The notes under the pieces are model-generated. The model was given only the letters and a program-made list of their open reading frames with translations. It made no database searches and was not told where the DNA came from. 64,000 nucleotides of DNA, taken from contig NZ_CM001240.1 in NCBI RefSeq assembly GCF_000230835.1, positions 196,001 through 260,000 of the forward strand. The letters are read 5' to 3'. A program made the position numbers and the translations under genes. Every line of letters begins with the position of its first letter. Position 1 is the stretch's first letter. This document shows positions 43,550 through 53,742 of this stretch, piece after piece. The stretch comes from Clostridium sp. DL-VIII (lineage in GTDB: Bacteria > Bacillota > Clostridia > Clostridiales > Clostridiaceae).

Positions 43550-44701
43550 ATGGAAGTATATTTAGATAACGCATCCACTACATTTCCAAAACCAAGACAA
43601 GTTGTTGATGCTATGTATAATTATATGCTCACAGTAGGTGGAAATGCAGGCCGTGGAAATTACAGTAATTCACTTGAAAGCAATCGATACCTATATAATG
43701 CCAGAGAAATTGTTTGTGATTTCTTTGGTTTTGATTCTCCAAGAAATGTAATTTTTACTAGTAATGTCACCATGTCTTTAAATATATTAATTAAAGGAAT
43801 ATTAAGATCTGGTGATCATGTAATAACATCTTCAATGGAGCATAACTCTGTTATTAGACCGCTTTACTTTTGTAAGGAGAATCTAAATATAGAATTAGAT
43901 ATCGTAGATGCGAATTCTCAAGGTTTTATAGATATAAATAATATTAAGGAAAAAATTAATAGCAAGACCAAACTCGTTGTAATTACCCAAGCATCAAATG
44001 TTACAGGTTCAATTCAGGACTTACATGCCATTGGTGAATTATGTAATGATAATAATATATTCTTTATTGTTGATTCATCTCAAGGTGCGGGTACATTAGA
44101 TATTAACATGAAAAACATAAAAGCAAATGCAGTAGCATTCACAGGTCACAAAAGTTTATTAGGTCCTCAAGGAGTTGGTGGATTTATCGTAGATTCAAAA
44201 TTCAATGATTGTTGTTCTCCATTTCTTCAAGGTGGTACTGGAAGTCTTTCATATTCTCTTGACCAGCCTGATTTTTTGCCTGATAAATTTGAATGTGGAA
44301 CTCATAATCTTCCAGGAATAATTGGCTTGACCGAAGGCATTAAATACATAAACTCTATAGGTCTAAATAGTATACATGATCACAATCAATATTTAATAAA
44401 TTATCTACTTACTGGTTTATTGAATATTAATGGACTAACTATTTATGGTGATAGATCTGGTAAAATGTTAACTACATGCATTTCAATAAATGTTGATTCG
44501 TTAGATCCTTCTGAATTGGGTTATCAGCTTGACTGTAATGGGATTAAAACCAGAACTGGCTTGCATTGTGCTCCTCTTGCACATAAAACTATAGGAACAT
44601 ATCCTAATGGAACAGTAAGATTAAGTATTAGTCATTTTACTACTAAAGATGATATTGATTATACTCTTTCTATTTTGAATAAAATTACATCTAATTTATA
44701 A
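43550..44701 (+). CDS. Cysteine-desulfurase-like class V aminotransferase
   Basis: 383 residues, PLP enzyme. Starts MEVYLDNASTTFPKP; pyridoxal Lys201 in FTGHKSLLGPQGVGG; TRTGLHCAPLAHKTIGT near the end supplies the reactive Cys and helps place it in the EF2568/CsdB-type family. Likely releases sulfur (or selenium) from cysteine (selenocysteine). The DUF3343 gene nearby is a plausible acceptor partner. A terminator follows. Confidence 0.88.
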   Translation: MEVYLDNASTTFPKPRQVVDAMYNYMLTVGGNAGRGNYSNSLESNRYLYNAREIVCDFFGFDSPRNVIFTSNVTMSLNILIKGILRSGDHVITSSMEHNSVIRPLYFCKENLNIELDIVDANSQGFIDINNIKEKINSKTKLVVITQASNVTGSIQDLHAIGELCNDNNIFFIVDSSQGAGTLDINMKNIKANAVAFTGHKSLLGPQGVGGFIVDSKFNDCCSPFLQGGTGSLSYSLDQPDFLPDKFECGTHNLPGIIGLTEGIKYINSIGLNSIHDHNQYLINYLLTGLLNINGLTIYGDRSGKMLTTCISINVDSLDPSELGYQLDCNGIKTRTGLHCAPLAHKTIGTYPNGTVRLSISHFTTKDDIDYTLSILNKITSNL

Positions 44702-44722
44702 AAATATAGTTCAATATATTTT

Positions 44723-44782
44723 AAGGTTTTATTCTATACTTCAAATCATGATTAAATAATTGTTTGAAGTATGAATAAAACC
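44723..44782 (+). terminator. Terminator of the LysE-desulfurase operon
   Basis: Long stem (AAGGTTTTATTC and ATACTTCAA with complements, one mismatch), ending in TTTTTTAT. Confidence 0.8.
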
Positions 44783-44820
44783 TTTTTTATTGGATATAAA
44801 TTTATTGAGGAGGTTCTTTT

Positions 44821-45387
44821 ATGTGTGATAGTTTTTGTATTAATTCATCTTCACTTACTGCATGTATAAAAATCAAAAATTACTTATTAACTCAATTACA
44901 ACCAATACTAGATGATAATAGACCTATAATATTTATCTGCATAGGCAGCGATCGATCTACTGGTGATTCTCTTGGTCCATTAGTGGGGCATAAACTAAAG
45001 TATTTTTCAAGAAATAATATATTAATTTATGGTTCTTTAGAAAATCCTATTCATGCTAAAAATATAGAGAGTACACTAAATGAAATTTATCTTAAATATA
45101 ATAATCCATATATTGTAGCAATTGATTCATGTTTAGGTTCTTTAAATAACATTGGTAAGATTTTTATACAAAAGAAACCTCTAATTCCCGGTTTAGCATT
45201 AAATAAAAAACTTCCTGCTGTTGGGGAAATGAGCATAACTGGAATTGTAAATATATCAAGCGGCTTCGATTTCTTAGTGTTGCAAAATACTAGATTAAAT
45301 ACAGTAATGAATCTTGCTGAATCAATCTCTAAAGGAATATGTTATTTTATTTTAAACAAAACTAATATGGCGAAAAAAGAGGTTTAA
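44821..45387 (+). CDS. yyaC: Spore protease YyaC
   Basis: 188 residues. IFICIGSDRSTGDSLGPLVG is the YyaC signature (hydrogenase-maturation-protease-like fold), supported by VAIDSCLG and LPAVGEMSITGIVN. Found in spore formers and expressed during sporulation in Bacillus; function not settled. Located close to parB as in B. subtilis. GAGGAGG precedes the ATG. Confidence 0.88.
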   Translation: MCDSFCINSSSLTACIKIKNYLLTQLQPILDDNRPIIFICIGSDRSTGDSLGPLVGHKLKYFSRNNILIYGSLENPIHAKNIESTLNEIYLKYNNPYIVAIDSCLGSLNNIGKIFIQKKPLIPGLALNKKLPAVGEMSITGIVNISSGFDFLVLQNTRLNTVMNLAESISKGICYFILNKTNMAKKEV

Positions 45388-45458
45388 ATATAAGGTAAAT
45401 ATTGCAATATTACTTGAATTATATCGAAATCAGACTTTTATGCAAATCATTATTTAAT

Positions 45459-45474
45459 TGTTTCACGTGAAACA
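45459..45474. promoter_or_regulatory. parS site 1
   Basis: Exact TGTTTCACGTGAAACA, the 16-bp ParB nucleation palindrome, in the gap between yyaC and the DUF4446 gene. Confidence 0.95.
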
Positions 45475-45523
45475 ATTAATATAATATGTAAAGTGATTTA
45501 AATTAACTAAATGATAAAAAATA

Positions 45524-45552
45524 AAGGTGCCAACTCAGAGTTGCGACACCTT
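45524..45552 (-). terminator. Terminator of the DUF4446 gene
   Basis: Stem AAGGTG(C)CAACTC and its near complement; follows the stop by about 12 bp on the minus strand and continues into a T-containing stretch. Confidence 0.55.
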
Positions 45553-45563
45553 AAAATTATTTA

Positions 45564-46070
45564 CTATTTAGTTTCTTTATTAGATGCTTCATTTAAAACA
45601 TATAGTTCTTCTTCGGAAAGATCATATCTTGATATTCCTTTATCAATTGGCTTTGCATAGGTTGTGCTCTCTTGTCTTCCATATATTCCAGTTAGTATCA
45701 AACCATCATTTTTATCATCTAACATAGCTATAGAAAAACTTAAATCACTACCAACATTTTCAAAAGCTTTATATCTCATTATAGCAACTTTTTGAATGCA
45801 ATCTTTCATTTTTATCTCTAATCTTTTACACTCTTGTAAAGCTTCTTCAGATGCCTCTTTTGCTTCTTCTATATTCTTTAGTCTTTCTAATAACATTTCC
45901 TCTAAGCTATTATTCGTAGTTCCCCTCATTAATTTCCTATACTTGGTTTCTACTCTACCTACAGCTTTAAATAGAACTATAACCATTATAAATAACAAAA
46001 TAATAATTATTATCATTCCAAGAGTCAAAAGAGGCATCAAACCATTTATTGTGTTGATTAGTGTATCCAA
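45564..46070 (-). CDS. DUF4446 family membrane protein
   Basis: 168 residues. One N-terminal membrane helix (LLTLGMIIIIILLFIMVIVL), a coiled-coil (LEEMLLERLKNIEEAKEAS) and a C-terminal domain with VGSDLSFSIAMLDDKNDGLILTGI, the DUF4446 signature. Found next to parB in many Clostridia; function unknown. Two parS sites flank it exactly. Confidence 0.85.
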   Translation of the reverse strand: MDTLINTINGLMPLLTLGMIIIIILLFIMVIVLFKAVGRVETKYRKLMRGTTNNSLEEMLLERLKNIEEAKEASEEALQECKRLEIKMKDCIQKVAIMRYKAFENVGSDLSFSIAMLDDKNDGLILTGIYGRQESTTYAKPIDKGISRYDLSEEELYVLNEASNKETK

Positions 46071-46093
46071 AATTCTGTCATTCCTTTCATAAT

Positions 46094-46109
46094 TGTTTCA
46101 CGTGAAACA
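46094..46109. promoter_or_regulatory. parS site 2
   Basis: Second exact TGTTTCACGTGAAACA, ending 1 bp before the last base of parB, 620 bp from site 1. Confidence 0.95.
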
Positions 46110-46970
46110 TTACATATTAATAATATCTAAAATTCTCTGTAAATCTTCTTCTGAATAATATTCGATTTCAATTTTTCCTTTATTCTTTTTATTCAATATA
46201 TTTACTTTAGTTCCAAAATGATTTTGAAGCTGATTTTTCACATCCTTGTAATAAGGGTTTAACCTATCTAAAGGTTCCTCAACTTTTTCTTTTTCTTCAC
46301 TGTCATTAATCTTTTTTATAAGTTTTTCTAGTTCTCTAACTGATAACTTTTCATCAATTACTTTTTGTGCTATTTCATATTGTTTTTCATTATCACTAAT
46401 GGCAAGAAGTGCTCTTCCATGTCCCTCTGTTATAATGCTTTCCACTATGTATTGTTGAACTCTTTCATCCAAATTAGTTAATCGTATTGTATTAGCAATT
46501 GCTACCCTTGACTTTCCAATTCTCTTACTTAACTCTTCTTGTGTTATTTTAAAATCATTTAACAACTTTTTATAAGCTAATGCTTCCTCAATTGGATTTA
46601 AATCTTGACGCTGAATATTCTCTATCAATGAAATTTCTAGTATATCTCTACTGCTTAATTCCATTATTATTGCCGGTATTTCCTTCAATCCAGCCATTTT
46701 AGCCGCTCTCCATCTTCTTTCACCAGCCACTATAACATATTGATCTTCATTATGTTTTCTCAAAATTAATGGTTGAATTATACCATGAGTTTTTATAGAT
46801 TCTGCTAATTCAGCTATTTTTTCAGAATCGAATAATTTTCTTGGCTGTTCTTCATCACTTTTTATTTTATTTATTGAAATTAAAAGTTTGCTAGTTTCCT
46901 CTATAGTTTCCTCTACTTCATCGGGTATAAGCGCACTCAAACCTTTTCCTAGAGTAAATTTTTTTGCCAT
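46110..46970 (-). CDS. parB: Chromosome-partitioning protein ParB (Spo0J)
   Basis: 286 residues. ParB/Sulfiredoxin domain with the CTP-binding motif (GERRWRAAKMAG), HTH for parS (ITQEELSKRIGKSRVAIANTIRL), and a C-terminal dimer domain. Loads on the two parS sites next to it and clamps DNA to recruit SMC and separate origins. GGTG before the ATG overlaps the parA stop. Confidence 0.94.
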   Translation of the reverse strand: MAKKFTLGKGLSALIPDEVEETIEETSKLLISINKIKSDEEQPRKLFDSEKIAELAESIKTHGIIQPLILRKHNEDQYVIVAGERRWRAAKMAGLKEIPAIIMELSSRDILEISLIENIQRQDLNPIEEALAYKKLLNDFKITQEELSKRIGKSRVAIANTIRLTNLDERVQQYIVESIITEGHGRALLAISDNEKQYEIAQKVIDEKLSVRELEKLIKKINDSEEKEKVEEPLDRLNPYYKDVKNQLQNHFGTKVNILNKKNKGKIEIEYYSEEDLQRILDIINM

Positions 46971-46978
46971 TATATCAC

Positions 46979-47740
46979 CTACTGCTTCTTTAAAAATTCT
47001 TTTGTCAATTTTACGTAGGCTTCTGCACCCTTACACTTTTCATCATATAACATTATTGGTAGTCCAAAACTAGGCGCTTCTGCTAATCTCACATTCCTTG
47101 GAATTGTTGTTTTATAGACTTTATCTTTAAAATACTTTTGAACTTCTTTTAATACTTCAGCACTGAGATTTGTCCTATAATCAAACATAGTCATTATAAC
47201 ACCCTCAATATCCAAATTCTTATTTAAGGATTTCTTAACTAATTGTATAGTATTGATTAACTGGCTCACACCTTCCAGTGCATAAAATTCACACTGAATT
47301 GGAATTAAAACTGAATCTGCACAAGTTAATGCATTTATTGTTAATACGCCTAAAGATGGTGGGCAATCAATAAACACATAATCATATTCACTTTCGATAT
47401 CTTCTAACTTCTTCTTTATTATATTTTCTCTATCGCTATTATTTATAAGCTCAACTTCTGCTCCTGCTAGTTCCATTGTTGATGGTGATATAAATAAATT
47501 TTGAACCAAATCACTTCTAACTATGGATTCTTTCATTGTTGCATCAGAAATTAAAACATCATAAACAGATAGATCTAGGTTATTTTTATCTAATCCCAAT
47601 CCACTGGTCGTATTCCCTTGTGGATCTATATCTATAGTTAAAACCTTATAACCTTCTAAAGCTAAATAAGCGCATAAGTTTATATTAGTAGTTGTTTTTC
47701 CGACTCCACCCTTTTGATTAAAAATACAAATTTTTTTCAT
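46979..47740 (-). CDS. parA: Chromosome-partitioning ATPase ParA (Soj)
   Basis: ATG 47740 (MKKICIFNQKGGVGKT) is preferred over an upstream in-frame start, since AGGG lies 6 bp before it. 253 residues; Walker A KGGVGKTT (10-17) with the deviant Lys, and FIDCPPSLGVLT. With ParB it segregates origins and, through DnaA, controls initiation. Ends 8 bp before parB. Confidence 0.93.
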   Translation of the reverse strand: MKKICIFNQKGGVGKTTTNINLCAYLALEGYKVLTIDIDPQGNTTSGLGLDKNNLDLSVYDVLISDATMKESIVRSDLVQNLFISPSTMELAGAEVELINNSDRENIIKKKLEDIESEYDYVFIDCPPSLGVLTINALTCADSVLIPIQCEFYALEGVSQLINTIQLVKKSLNKNLDIEGVIMTMFDYRTNLSAEVLKEVQKYFKDKVYKTTIPRNVRLAEAPSFGLPIMLYDEKCKGAEAYVKLTKEFLKKQ

Positions 47741-47903
47741 AATATGCCCTAAAAGAGCTTCCCCCCTTCCCATATTAATATTATATATACTTTTTTAAGA
47801 TAATAAAAGAATTATGTACTAAAAAACTGGCTAATATCCAAATTATCTAAAAAAAATAGCTTGAATCTTTCATTTCTAGATAACTTTTATTATTAATAAC
47901 ATA

Positions 47904-47942
47904 ATAAAAGTTAAGGTGATAATAATTTCCCTTAACTTTTAT
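47904..47942 (-). terminator. Terminator after noc
   Basis: A 13-bp stem (ATAAAAGTTAAGG and complement) with a 13-nt loop, about 20 bp after the noc stop. Confidence 0.75.
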
Positions 47943-47962
47943 CTTTATAATACTATTTAATT

Positions 47963-48745
47963 TTATTTCTTTACTTTTGGAATTTTTACAGTGACTTCTA
48001 TAAATTCATCTTCATCCTTATATGCATATTGGGCCGGAATATCAAATTTTTCTAAAACTTGCTTAATTGTATTTACATATAATTTCGCAGGTAGTAATCC
48101 TTTTATATTTCTTTTACTTTTCTTTTTTAATTCTTCACCTGCTAACTTAAGTAATTCTTTATTTATTAATTCCTCTGTTTTCTTTACATTTAGTCCATCT
48201 TTTATAACCTTTTGAACAATTCTCAATTGTAACTCTTCATCTGGAACAGTAAGTAATGCTCTTGCATGCCTTTCCGTTAACTTATTTTTTAAACATATTT
48301 CTCTAACTTCTAAACTGAGTTTCAATAATCTTAATTTATTTGCAATAGTAGATTGCTTTTTACCCATTCTCTTAGCTAACTCATCCTGAGTAAAATTATG
48401 ATCATTAATTAAATTATAATATGCTTCTGCTTCCTCTATATAATTTAAATCTTCTCTTTGTAAATTCTCCAATAATGCTATTTGAGCTGATTCAGAATCT
48501 GTTATATCAATAATATTACATGGAACTGTTTCTAAATTAGCTCTCTTAGCAGCTCTAAGTCTCCTCTCGCCTGCTACCAGTTCAAAAAATTCTCCTCTTT
48601 TTCTTACTGTAAGTGGCTGAATTATTCCATACTGCTTAATTGATTGTGATAATTCTTCAATTGCTTCTTCATTAAAATATTTACGTGGTTGATAAATATT
48701 TGGAATTACCTTATCTATATTAATTTTTACTATTTCATTATTCAT
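47963..48745 (-). CDS. noc: Nucleoid occlusion protein Noc
   Basis: 260 residues, a ParB paralogue: QPRKYFNEEAIEELSQSI, GERRLRAAKRAN (CTP fold) and HTH FTQDELAKRMGKKQSTIANKLRL. Its place next to rsmG/mnmG marks it as Noc, which blocks division over the nucleoid. It lies upstream of the parAB genes but is separated by a terminator. A second chromosome-type ParB is the other possibility. Confidence 0.82.
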   Translation of the reverse strand: MNNEIVKINIDKVIPNIYQPRKYFNEEAIEELSQSIKQYGIIQPLTVRKRGEFFELVAGERRLRAAKRANLETVPCNIIDITDSESAQIALLENLQREDLNYIEEAEAYYNLINDHNFTQDELAKRMGKKQSTIANKLRLLKLSLEVREICLKNKLTERHARALLTVPDEELQLRIVQKVIKDGLNVKKTEELINKELLKLAGEELKKKSKRNIKGLLPAKLYVNTIKQVLEKFDIPAQYAYKDEDEFIEVTVKIPKVKK

Positions 48746-48878
48746 GCTCCCAACCCATCCCTTATTAAAACATTTTAACTTACCTATAATTTATTCTACA
48801 TTATCCATGTTTTTCCTCTTAAATTTCAGTATCTATTCTAATTTTACTTAATTAGTTAGCTAATACCTATCACATTAA

Positions 48879-49598
48879 CTATTTAAGTGGATTTTTAGTT
48901 ATCAATCCAGCTTTTCTTGGATATATCTTAGCACATTCCTTAATCTTTTTAACAATAACTAAATTATGTTTTAACTCAGTATTCTCAATGTTTACTTCAC
49001 AAACCTCTACCAATTTTCCCCCAAGAATTTTAATTGCATTCATACTATCTTGAATCTCTTGATCTACTGAAGGACCCTTTAATGCTATAAAACTCCCTCC
49101 AATTTTAACATATGGCAAGCATAATTCAGACAATACACTCATATTAGCGACAGCTCTGGAAGTCGCTATGTCAAATCTTTCGCGCAATTCTAAATTTCTC
49201 GCTCCATCTTCTGCTCTTGAATGAATTGTCGTCACATTAGAGATACCAATCTTACTTATAACAGTATTTAAAAAATTAATTCTCTTATTTAAAGAGTCTA
49301 GCAATGTAACCTTAATATCCTCTTTCATAATAGCTATCGGGAGTCCTGGAAATCCAGCACCCGTTCCAACATCTATTAAGTTATTAGCTGTTTTAAATTC
49401 ATTTCTTTTAAATGCTTTTATAGAATCAATAAAGTGCTTTTTAATTACATCTTCATCATCCACTATAGCTGTTAAATTTATCTTCTCATTCCACTCTTGA
49501 AGAAGTTTCATGTAAATTATAAATTTCTCATACTGCTGCTTTGATAATTGTAAACCAACTTCTTCTGCTGATTTAGCCATTAAATCATAAAAATCCAT
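48879..49598 (-). CDS. rsmG: 16S rRNA (guanine-527 N7)-methyltransferase
   Basis: 239 residues: [17 protein letters not shown] is the S-adenosylmethionine site, [16 protein letters not shown] the catalytic region. Methylates G527 of 16S rRNA; loss gives low-level streptomycin resistance. 17 bp after mnmG. Confidence 0.93.
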   Translation of the reverse strand: MDFYDLMAKSAEEVGLQLSKQQYEKFIIYMKLLQEWNEKINLTAIVDDEDVIKKHFIDSIKAFKRNEFKTANNLIDVGTGAGFPGLPIAIMKEDIKVTLLDSLNKRINFLNTVISKIGISNVTTIHSRAEDGARNLELRERFDIATSRAVANMSVLSELCLPYVKIGGSFIALKGPSVDQEIQDSMNAIKILGGKLVEVCEVNIENTELKHNLVIVKKIKECAKIYPRKAGLITKNPLK

Positions 49599-49615
49599 AA
49601 TTCCTCCATTAATAA

Positions 49616-51502
49616 TTAAGATTGTTTATTATAGTGATGTTCAAGATAAATAAGCAACACTGAAATATCTGCAGGAGACACTCCTGAAATTCGTGAAGCC
49701 TGACCTATACTAATTGGTTTTATAGTATTTAGTTTCTGTATCGCCTCTGTTCTTAATCCTCTTACATCACTATAATTAATGTCTCTAGGTAACAGTTTCT
49801 TTTCAAATTTTTTGAACTGTTCAACTTGTTCAAGTTGACTTTGAATATATCCTTCATATTTTGTAAGTATATTTATTTGTTCGCCTACATCATATGGTAA
49901 TTCAGGTCTTTCTGAATCTAATGGTTTCAAATCAAAATAATCTAATTCAGGTCTTTGCATAAGCTCATAGAAACTAATAGGTTTTCTTAATTCAGCTGAA
50001 TTTAATGAAAATAGAAACTCATTTACTTCTTTTTTATTAGTTACTTTTAAATTCCTTAGCCTATCTAATTCTTCCTCAATGTTTTTCTTTCTTTTCAAAA
50101 ATTTACCATATCTTTCTTTAGTAACCAATCCAACTCTATGGCCAAACTCTGTTAATCTGAAATCTGCATTATCTTGTCTTAATAATAACCTATATTCAGC
50201 TCTAGAAGTCATCATTCTATACGGTTCATTCGTCCCTTTAGTAACTAAGTCATCTATCAATACTCCTATATACGCATCAGAACGAGTTAAAATTAATGGC
50301 TCTTCATTTTTAATTTTTAAAGCTGCATTAATTCCTGCAACTATTCCTTGAGCACCCGCTTCTTCATATCCTGAACTTCCATTAAGCTGTCCAGCTCCAT
50401 ACAATCCTTCAATATTCTTAAATTCCAATGTTGGTTTTAGTTGAGTAGGATCAATTGAGTCATACTCAATTGCATATGCAGTTCTCATCATTTCAACATT
50501 TTCAAGTCCAGGTAAAGTTCTAAGCATCTTAATTTGAATTTCTTCAGGTAATGATGAAGAAAAACCACCAACATACATTTCCAACGTATTTAGACCCTCT
50601 GGTTCGATAAATATTTGATGTTGAGGCTTATCTGGGAATCTCATTATTTTATCTTCTATAGATGGACAATATCTAGGCCCAATCCCCTTTATACTTCCAT
50701 TATAAATAGGGGATCTATTTATGTTTTCTTTGATTATCTTACTTGTTTCTTCATTTGTATACGTTAAATAACATGATATCTGCTCTTTTTTTATATTATC
50801 ACTCATAAATGAAAATGGGACTATCTTCTCATCTCCATTTTGCTCAATCATCTTAGAAAAATCAACTGATTTTCTATTTATTCTGGCTGGCGTTCCTGTT
50901 TTAAATCTTCTTAATTCAATTCCTAAGTCTAATAATGACTGAGATAAATCATTGGCTGGAAATAACCCATTAGGCCCTCCACTATATGATATTTCTCCAA
51001 TAATAATTTTCCCTTTTAAATATGTACCAGTTGCAAGCACAACTGCTTTACATTTAAAAACTGCACCATTTTTAGTTACTACTCCTTTTATTTTTCCATC
51101 TTCAACTTGAAGCTCTGTAACTTCAATCTGCCTTATTTTAAGATTCTCTTGTTCTTCTAGAACTCTTTTCATCCTAAATTGATAATCTTTTTTGTCCGCT
51201 TGTGCTCTTAATGAATGAACTGCTGGTCCTTTTGAAGTATTTAGCATTCTTGATTGAATAAATGTATTATCAATATTTATACCCATTTCTCCACCAAGTG
51301 CATCAATTTCTCTTACTAAATGACCTTTTGCGGTACCACCTATATTAGGATTACATGGCATTAGTGCTATTGAATCTAAATTTATTGTACATATCAGTGT
51401 ATTAAGTCCTAACCTTGCTGAAGCTAATGCAGCTTCACATCCTGCATGACCAGCCCCAACAACTATTACATCAAATTGTCCGCCATCATAATTTACTGCC
51501 AT
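49616..51502 (-). CDS. mnmG: tRNA uridine-5-carboxymethylaminomethyl modification enzyme MnmG
   Basis: 628 residues. FAD-binding [19 protein letters not shown], then [22 protein letters not shown] and [10 protein letters not shown]; the C-terminal helical domain binds tRNA. With MnmE it makes cmnm5U34 in tRNA. 9 bp after mnmE. Confidence 0.96.
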   Translation of the reverse strand: MAVNYDGGQFDVIVVGAGHAGCEAALASARLGLNTLICTINLDSIALMPCNPNIGGTAKGHLVREIDALGGEMGINIDNTFIQSRMLNTSKGPAVHSLRAQADKKDYQFRMKRVLEEQENLKIRQIEVTELQVEDGKIKGVVTKNGAVFKCKAVVLATGTYLKGKIIIGEISYSGGPNGLFPANDLSQSLLDLGIELRRFKTGTPARINRKSVDFSKMIEQNGDEKIVPFSFMSDNIKKEQISCYLTYTNEETSKIIKENINRSPIYNGSIKGIGPRYCPSIEDKIMRFPDKPQHQIFIEPEGLNTLEMYVGGFSSSLPEEIQIKMLRTLPGLENVEMMRTAYAIEYDSIDPTQLKPTLEFKNIEGLYGAGQLNGSSGYEEAGAQGIVAGINAALKIKNEEPLILTRSDAYIGVLIDDLVTKGTNEPYRMMTSRAEYRLLLRQDNADFRLTEFGHRVGLVTKERYGKFLKRKKNIEEELDRLRNLKVTNKKEVNEFLFSLNSAELRKPISFYELMQRPELDYFDLKPLDSERPELPYDVGEQINILTKYEGYIQSQLEQVEQFKKFEKKLLPRDINYSDVRGLRTEAIQKLNTIKPISIGQASRISGVSPADISVLLIYLEHHYNKQS

Positions 51503-51511
51503 TACTGTTCC

Positions 51512-52894
51512 CTACTTTCCTACACAAAATTCACTAAAGATTTTGTTCAATAAATCTTCTTCTAATTCTTCTCCTGTTATTTCACCTAACGCCTTCATCG
51601 CTGCTGTTATATAAATGGATATTAAATCAATATACTCATTGGCATTGATTCTATTTAAAGCTGTATCACAATTTTCTAATGCTCTATATAATGCCTGCTT
51701 ATGTCTTGTGTTTGAAATTGTTAAGCTATCAGAAGTTATTTCACCATTAAAGAATAAATCCTTAATTTCACTCTTTAAACTGTCAATTCCACTTCCTGTT
51801 TTCACTGATATATTTATTTTATTACTTAAGCTACTAATTATTTTTTCAGGTATTTTTATATCTAAATCTACTTTATTTAATAATACTATATACTTCTTAC
51901 TTTTTATCTTATCAATTATGATTTGGTCCTCTTCATTTATATCCCTAGATGCATCAAGCATTAATATTATCAAATCTGCTTCATCAATTTTTTCCTTAGA
52001 TTTTTCCACGCCTATTTTTTCAACTATATCTTCTGTATCTCTTATTCCTGCAGTATCAGTTATTTTAATAGGTATTCCTTCAATATTTATATATTCTTCA
52101 ATAACATCTCTTGTTGTGCCAGGAATATCTGTTACTATAGCTCTTTTTTCTCTTAATAATGCATTTAATAATGATGACTTTCCTACATTAGGCTTACCAA
52201 CAATGACTACTTTAAGGCCTTCTCTCAATATTTTACCTTCATCCGCATTAGCCAATAAATATCTTATCTTAACACTAGCCTTATCAATGCCATTCTTGAT
52301 TTGATCAATTAAATTATCATCAATAATATCCTCATCATCTTCTGTAAAATCAACTGCGTATTCAATCAAAGCTAAAACATTCAATAGAAATTTCCTTAAT
52401 TCCCCTATTTCCCTTGAAAGTGCTCCATTTCTTTGCATTAGTGCTGATTTCATTGATAGTTCAGTTTTAGCTGTTATTATATCCATAACTGCTTCTGCTT
52501 GACTTAAATCTATTCTTCCATTTAAAAATGCTCTTTTAGTGAATTCACCTGGTTCTGCAATTCTCGCACCAGCCTTTATAATTTCATTTAATACACTATT
52601 AGTTGATACAATACCACCATGGCAATTAATCTCAACTACATTTTCTCCAGTATAACTATTAGGCGCTTTCATATAACTTAAAATAACTTCATCAATAATT
52701 TCTCTATTTTCTAATTCTACAACATTGCCATATTTCATAGTATATGTCTGCATTTTTTCAATATCGTAATTATTCTTGGAAACAAATATTTTACTTGCAA
52801 TGCTCAAAGATTTTGCTCCAGAAATTCTAATTATAGCAACTCCACCTTCTCCAATAGGTGTAGCTATTGCACAAATAGTATCAAATTCCTTCAT
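51512..52894 (-). CDS. mnmE: tRNA modification GTPase MnmE
   Basis: 460 residues: N-terminal folate-binding domain, G domain with [25 protein letters not shown] and NKVD, C-terminal CVGK. Uses 5,10-methylene-THF to supply the C1 unit for wobble uridine modification with MnmG. First gene of mnmE-mnmG-rsmG. Confidence 0.96.
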   Translation of the reverse strand: MKEFDTICAIATPIGEGGVAIIRISGAKSLSIASKIFVSKNNYDIEKMQTYTMKYGNVVELENREIIDEVILSYMKAPNSYTGENVVEINCHGGIVSTNSVLNEIIKAGARIAEPGEFTKRAFLNGRIDLSQAEAVMDIITAKTELSMKSALMQRNGALSREIGELRKFLLNVLALIEYAVDFTEDDEDIIDDNLIDQIKNGIDKASVKIRYLLANADEGKILREGLKVVIVGKPNVGKSSLLNALLREKRAIVTDIPGTTRDVIEEYINIEGIPIKITDTAGIRDTEDIVEKIGVEKSKEKIDEADLIILMLDASRDINEEDQIIIDKIKSKKYIVLLNKVDLDIKIPEKIISSLSNKINISVKTGSGIDSLKSEIKDLFFNGEITSDSLTISNTRHKQALYRALENCDTALNRINANEYIDLISIYITAAMKALGEITGEELEEDLLNKIFSEFCVGK

Positions 52895-53042
52895 CTATTT
52901 TCCTCCTTTATTTAAAGAAGAACTTTTATATCAATATCTATTCAAAACTAATATCAATTTTACAGAACAAAACTTAATTAGTCAAAGTTATATTAATTTA
53001 ATTTTTCTCCTTAAATTCTAAAACTTTACTTATAAACTTAAA

Positions 53043-53065
53043 AAGAAAGCCATTCAGGCTTTCTT
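53043..53065 (-). terminator. Terminator after jag
   Basis: A 9-bp perfect stem (AAGAAAGCC and complement), then TTTTTAAG on the minus strand. Confidence 0.85.
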
Positions 53066-53695
53066 CTACAAATCTTTTTTTAATTCAACAACTACTCTTC
53101 TAAATGGTTCATCACCTTCACTATATGTATTTATAAAGGCATCTTCCTGAAGTGCAGAATGAATAACTCGTCTCTCATAAGGATTCATTGGCTCTAACTT
53201 AAATAATTTTCTTGTTTTCTTAACCTTATTAGCTGTTTTAATAGCAAGTCCTTTAAGGGTTTCTTCTCTTTTGCTTCTATAATTTTCGGTATCTAGTATG
53301 ACCCTTTTATGAGGAAGCTCATGAACCTTATTAACTATCAATGAAACTAGGTATTGTATAGAGTCCAATGTTTCTCCTCTATAACCAATTATCAATCCCA
53401 TTCTTTCTCCTGATAAATTAATTACAATAGTATCATTTTCTTCTCTCACATTTATATCAGCTTCAATTTCCATACATTTAAGTATGTTAGCTATAAAATC
53501 TTTTGCTTCTTTGATATAATCATATTTACTAGTAACTCTAATTTTAGCTGGCTTAACTCCTATAACATTAAATAAACCTTTTGAACCATACTCTAAAATT
53601 TCAACATCAACCATGTTTTTCTCTGTATTTAATTCAATTAAAGCTTTATTTAAGGCCTCTTCAACAGTTTTTCCTTCTATTTCTATTGATCTCAT
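53066..53695 (-). CDS. jag: RNA-binding protein Jag/KhpB
   Basis: 209 residues: N-terminal Jag domain (GKTVEEALNKALIEL), KH domain (GLIIGYRGETLDSIQYLVSL) and R3H domain at the end (EPMNPYERRVIHSALQ). Binds RNA together with KhpA; affects cell length and shape. Follows yidC by 47 bp. Confidence 0.94.
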   Translation of the reverse strand: MRSIEIEGKTVEEALNKALIELNTEKNMVDVEILEYGSKGLFNVIGVKPAKIRVTSKYDYIKEAKDFIANILKCMEIEADINVREENDTIVINLSGERMGLIIGYRGETLDSIQYLVSLIVNKVHELPHKRVILDTENYRSKREETLKGLAIKTANKVKKTRKLFKLEPMNPYERRVIHSALQEDAFINTYSEGDEPFRRVVVELKKDL

Positions 53696-53742
53696 CGGTT
53701 AATTCACCACCTCTAATATCCAAGCAAACTTAAATTACTTAA

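Noticed and set aside
51615..52304. 229-codon plus-strand ORF
   Set aside because: Antisense to mnmE and without its own site or family.
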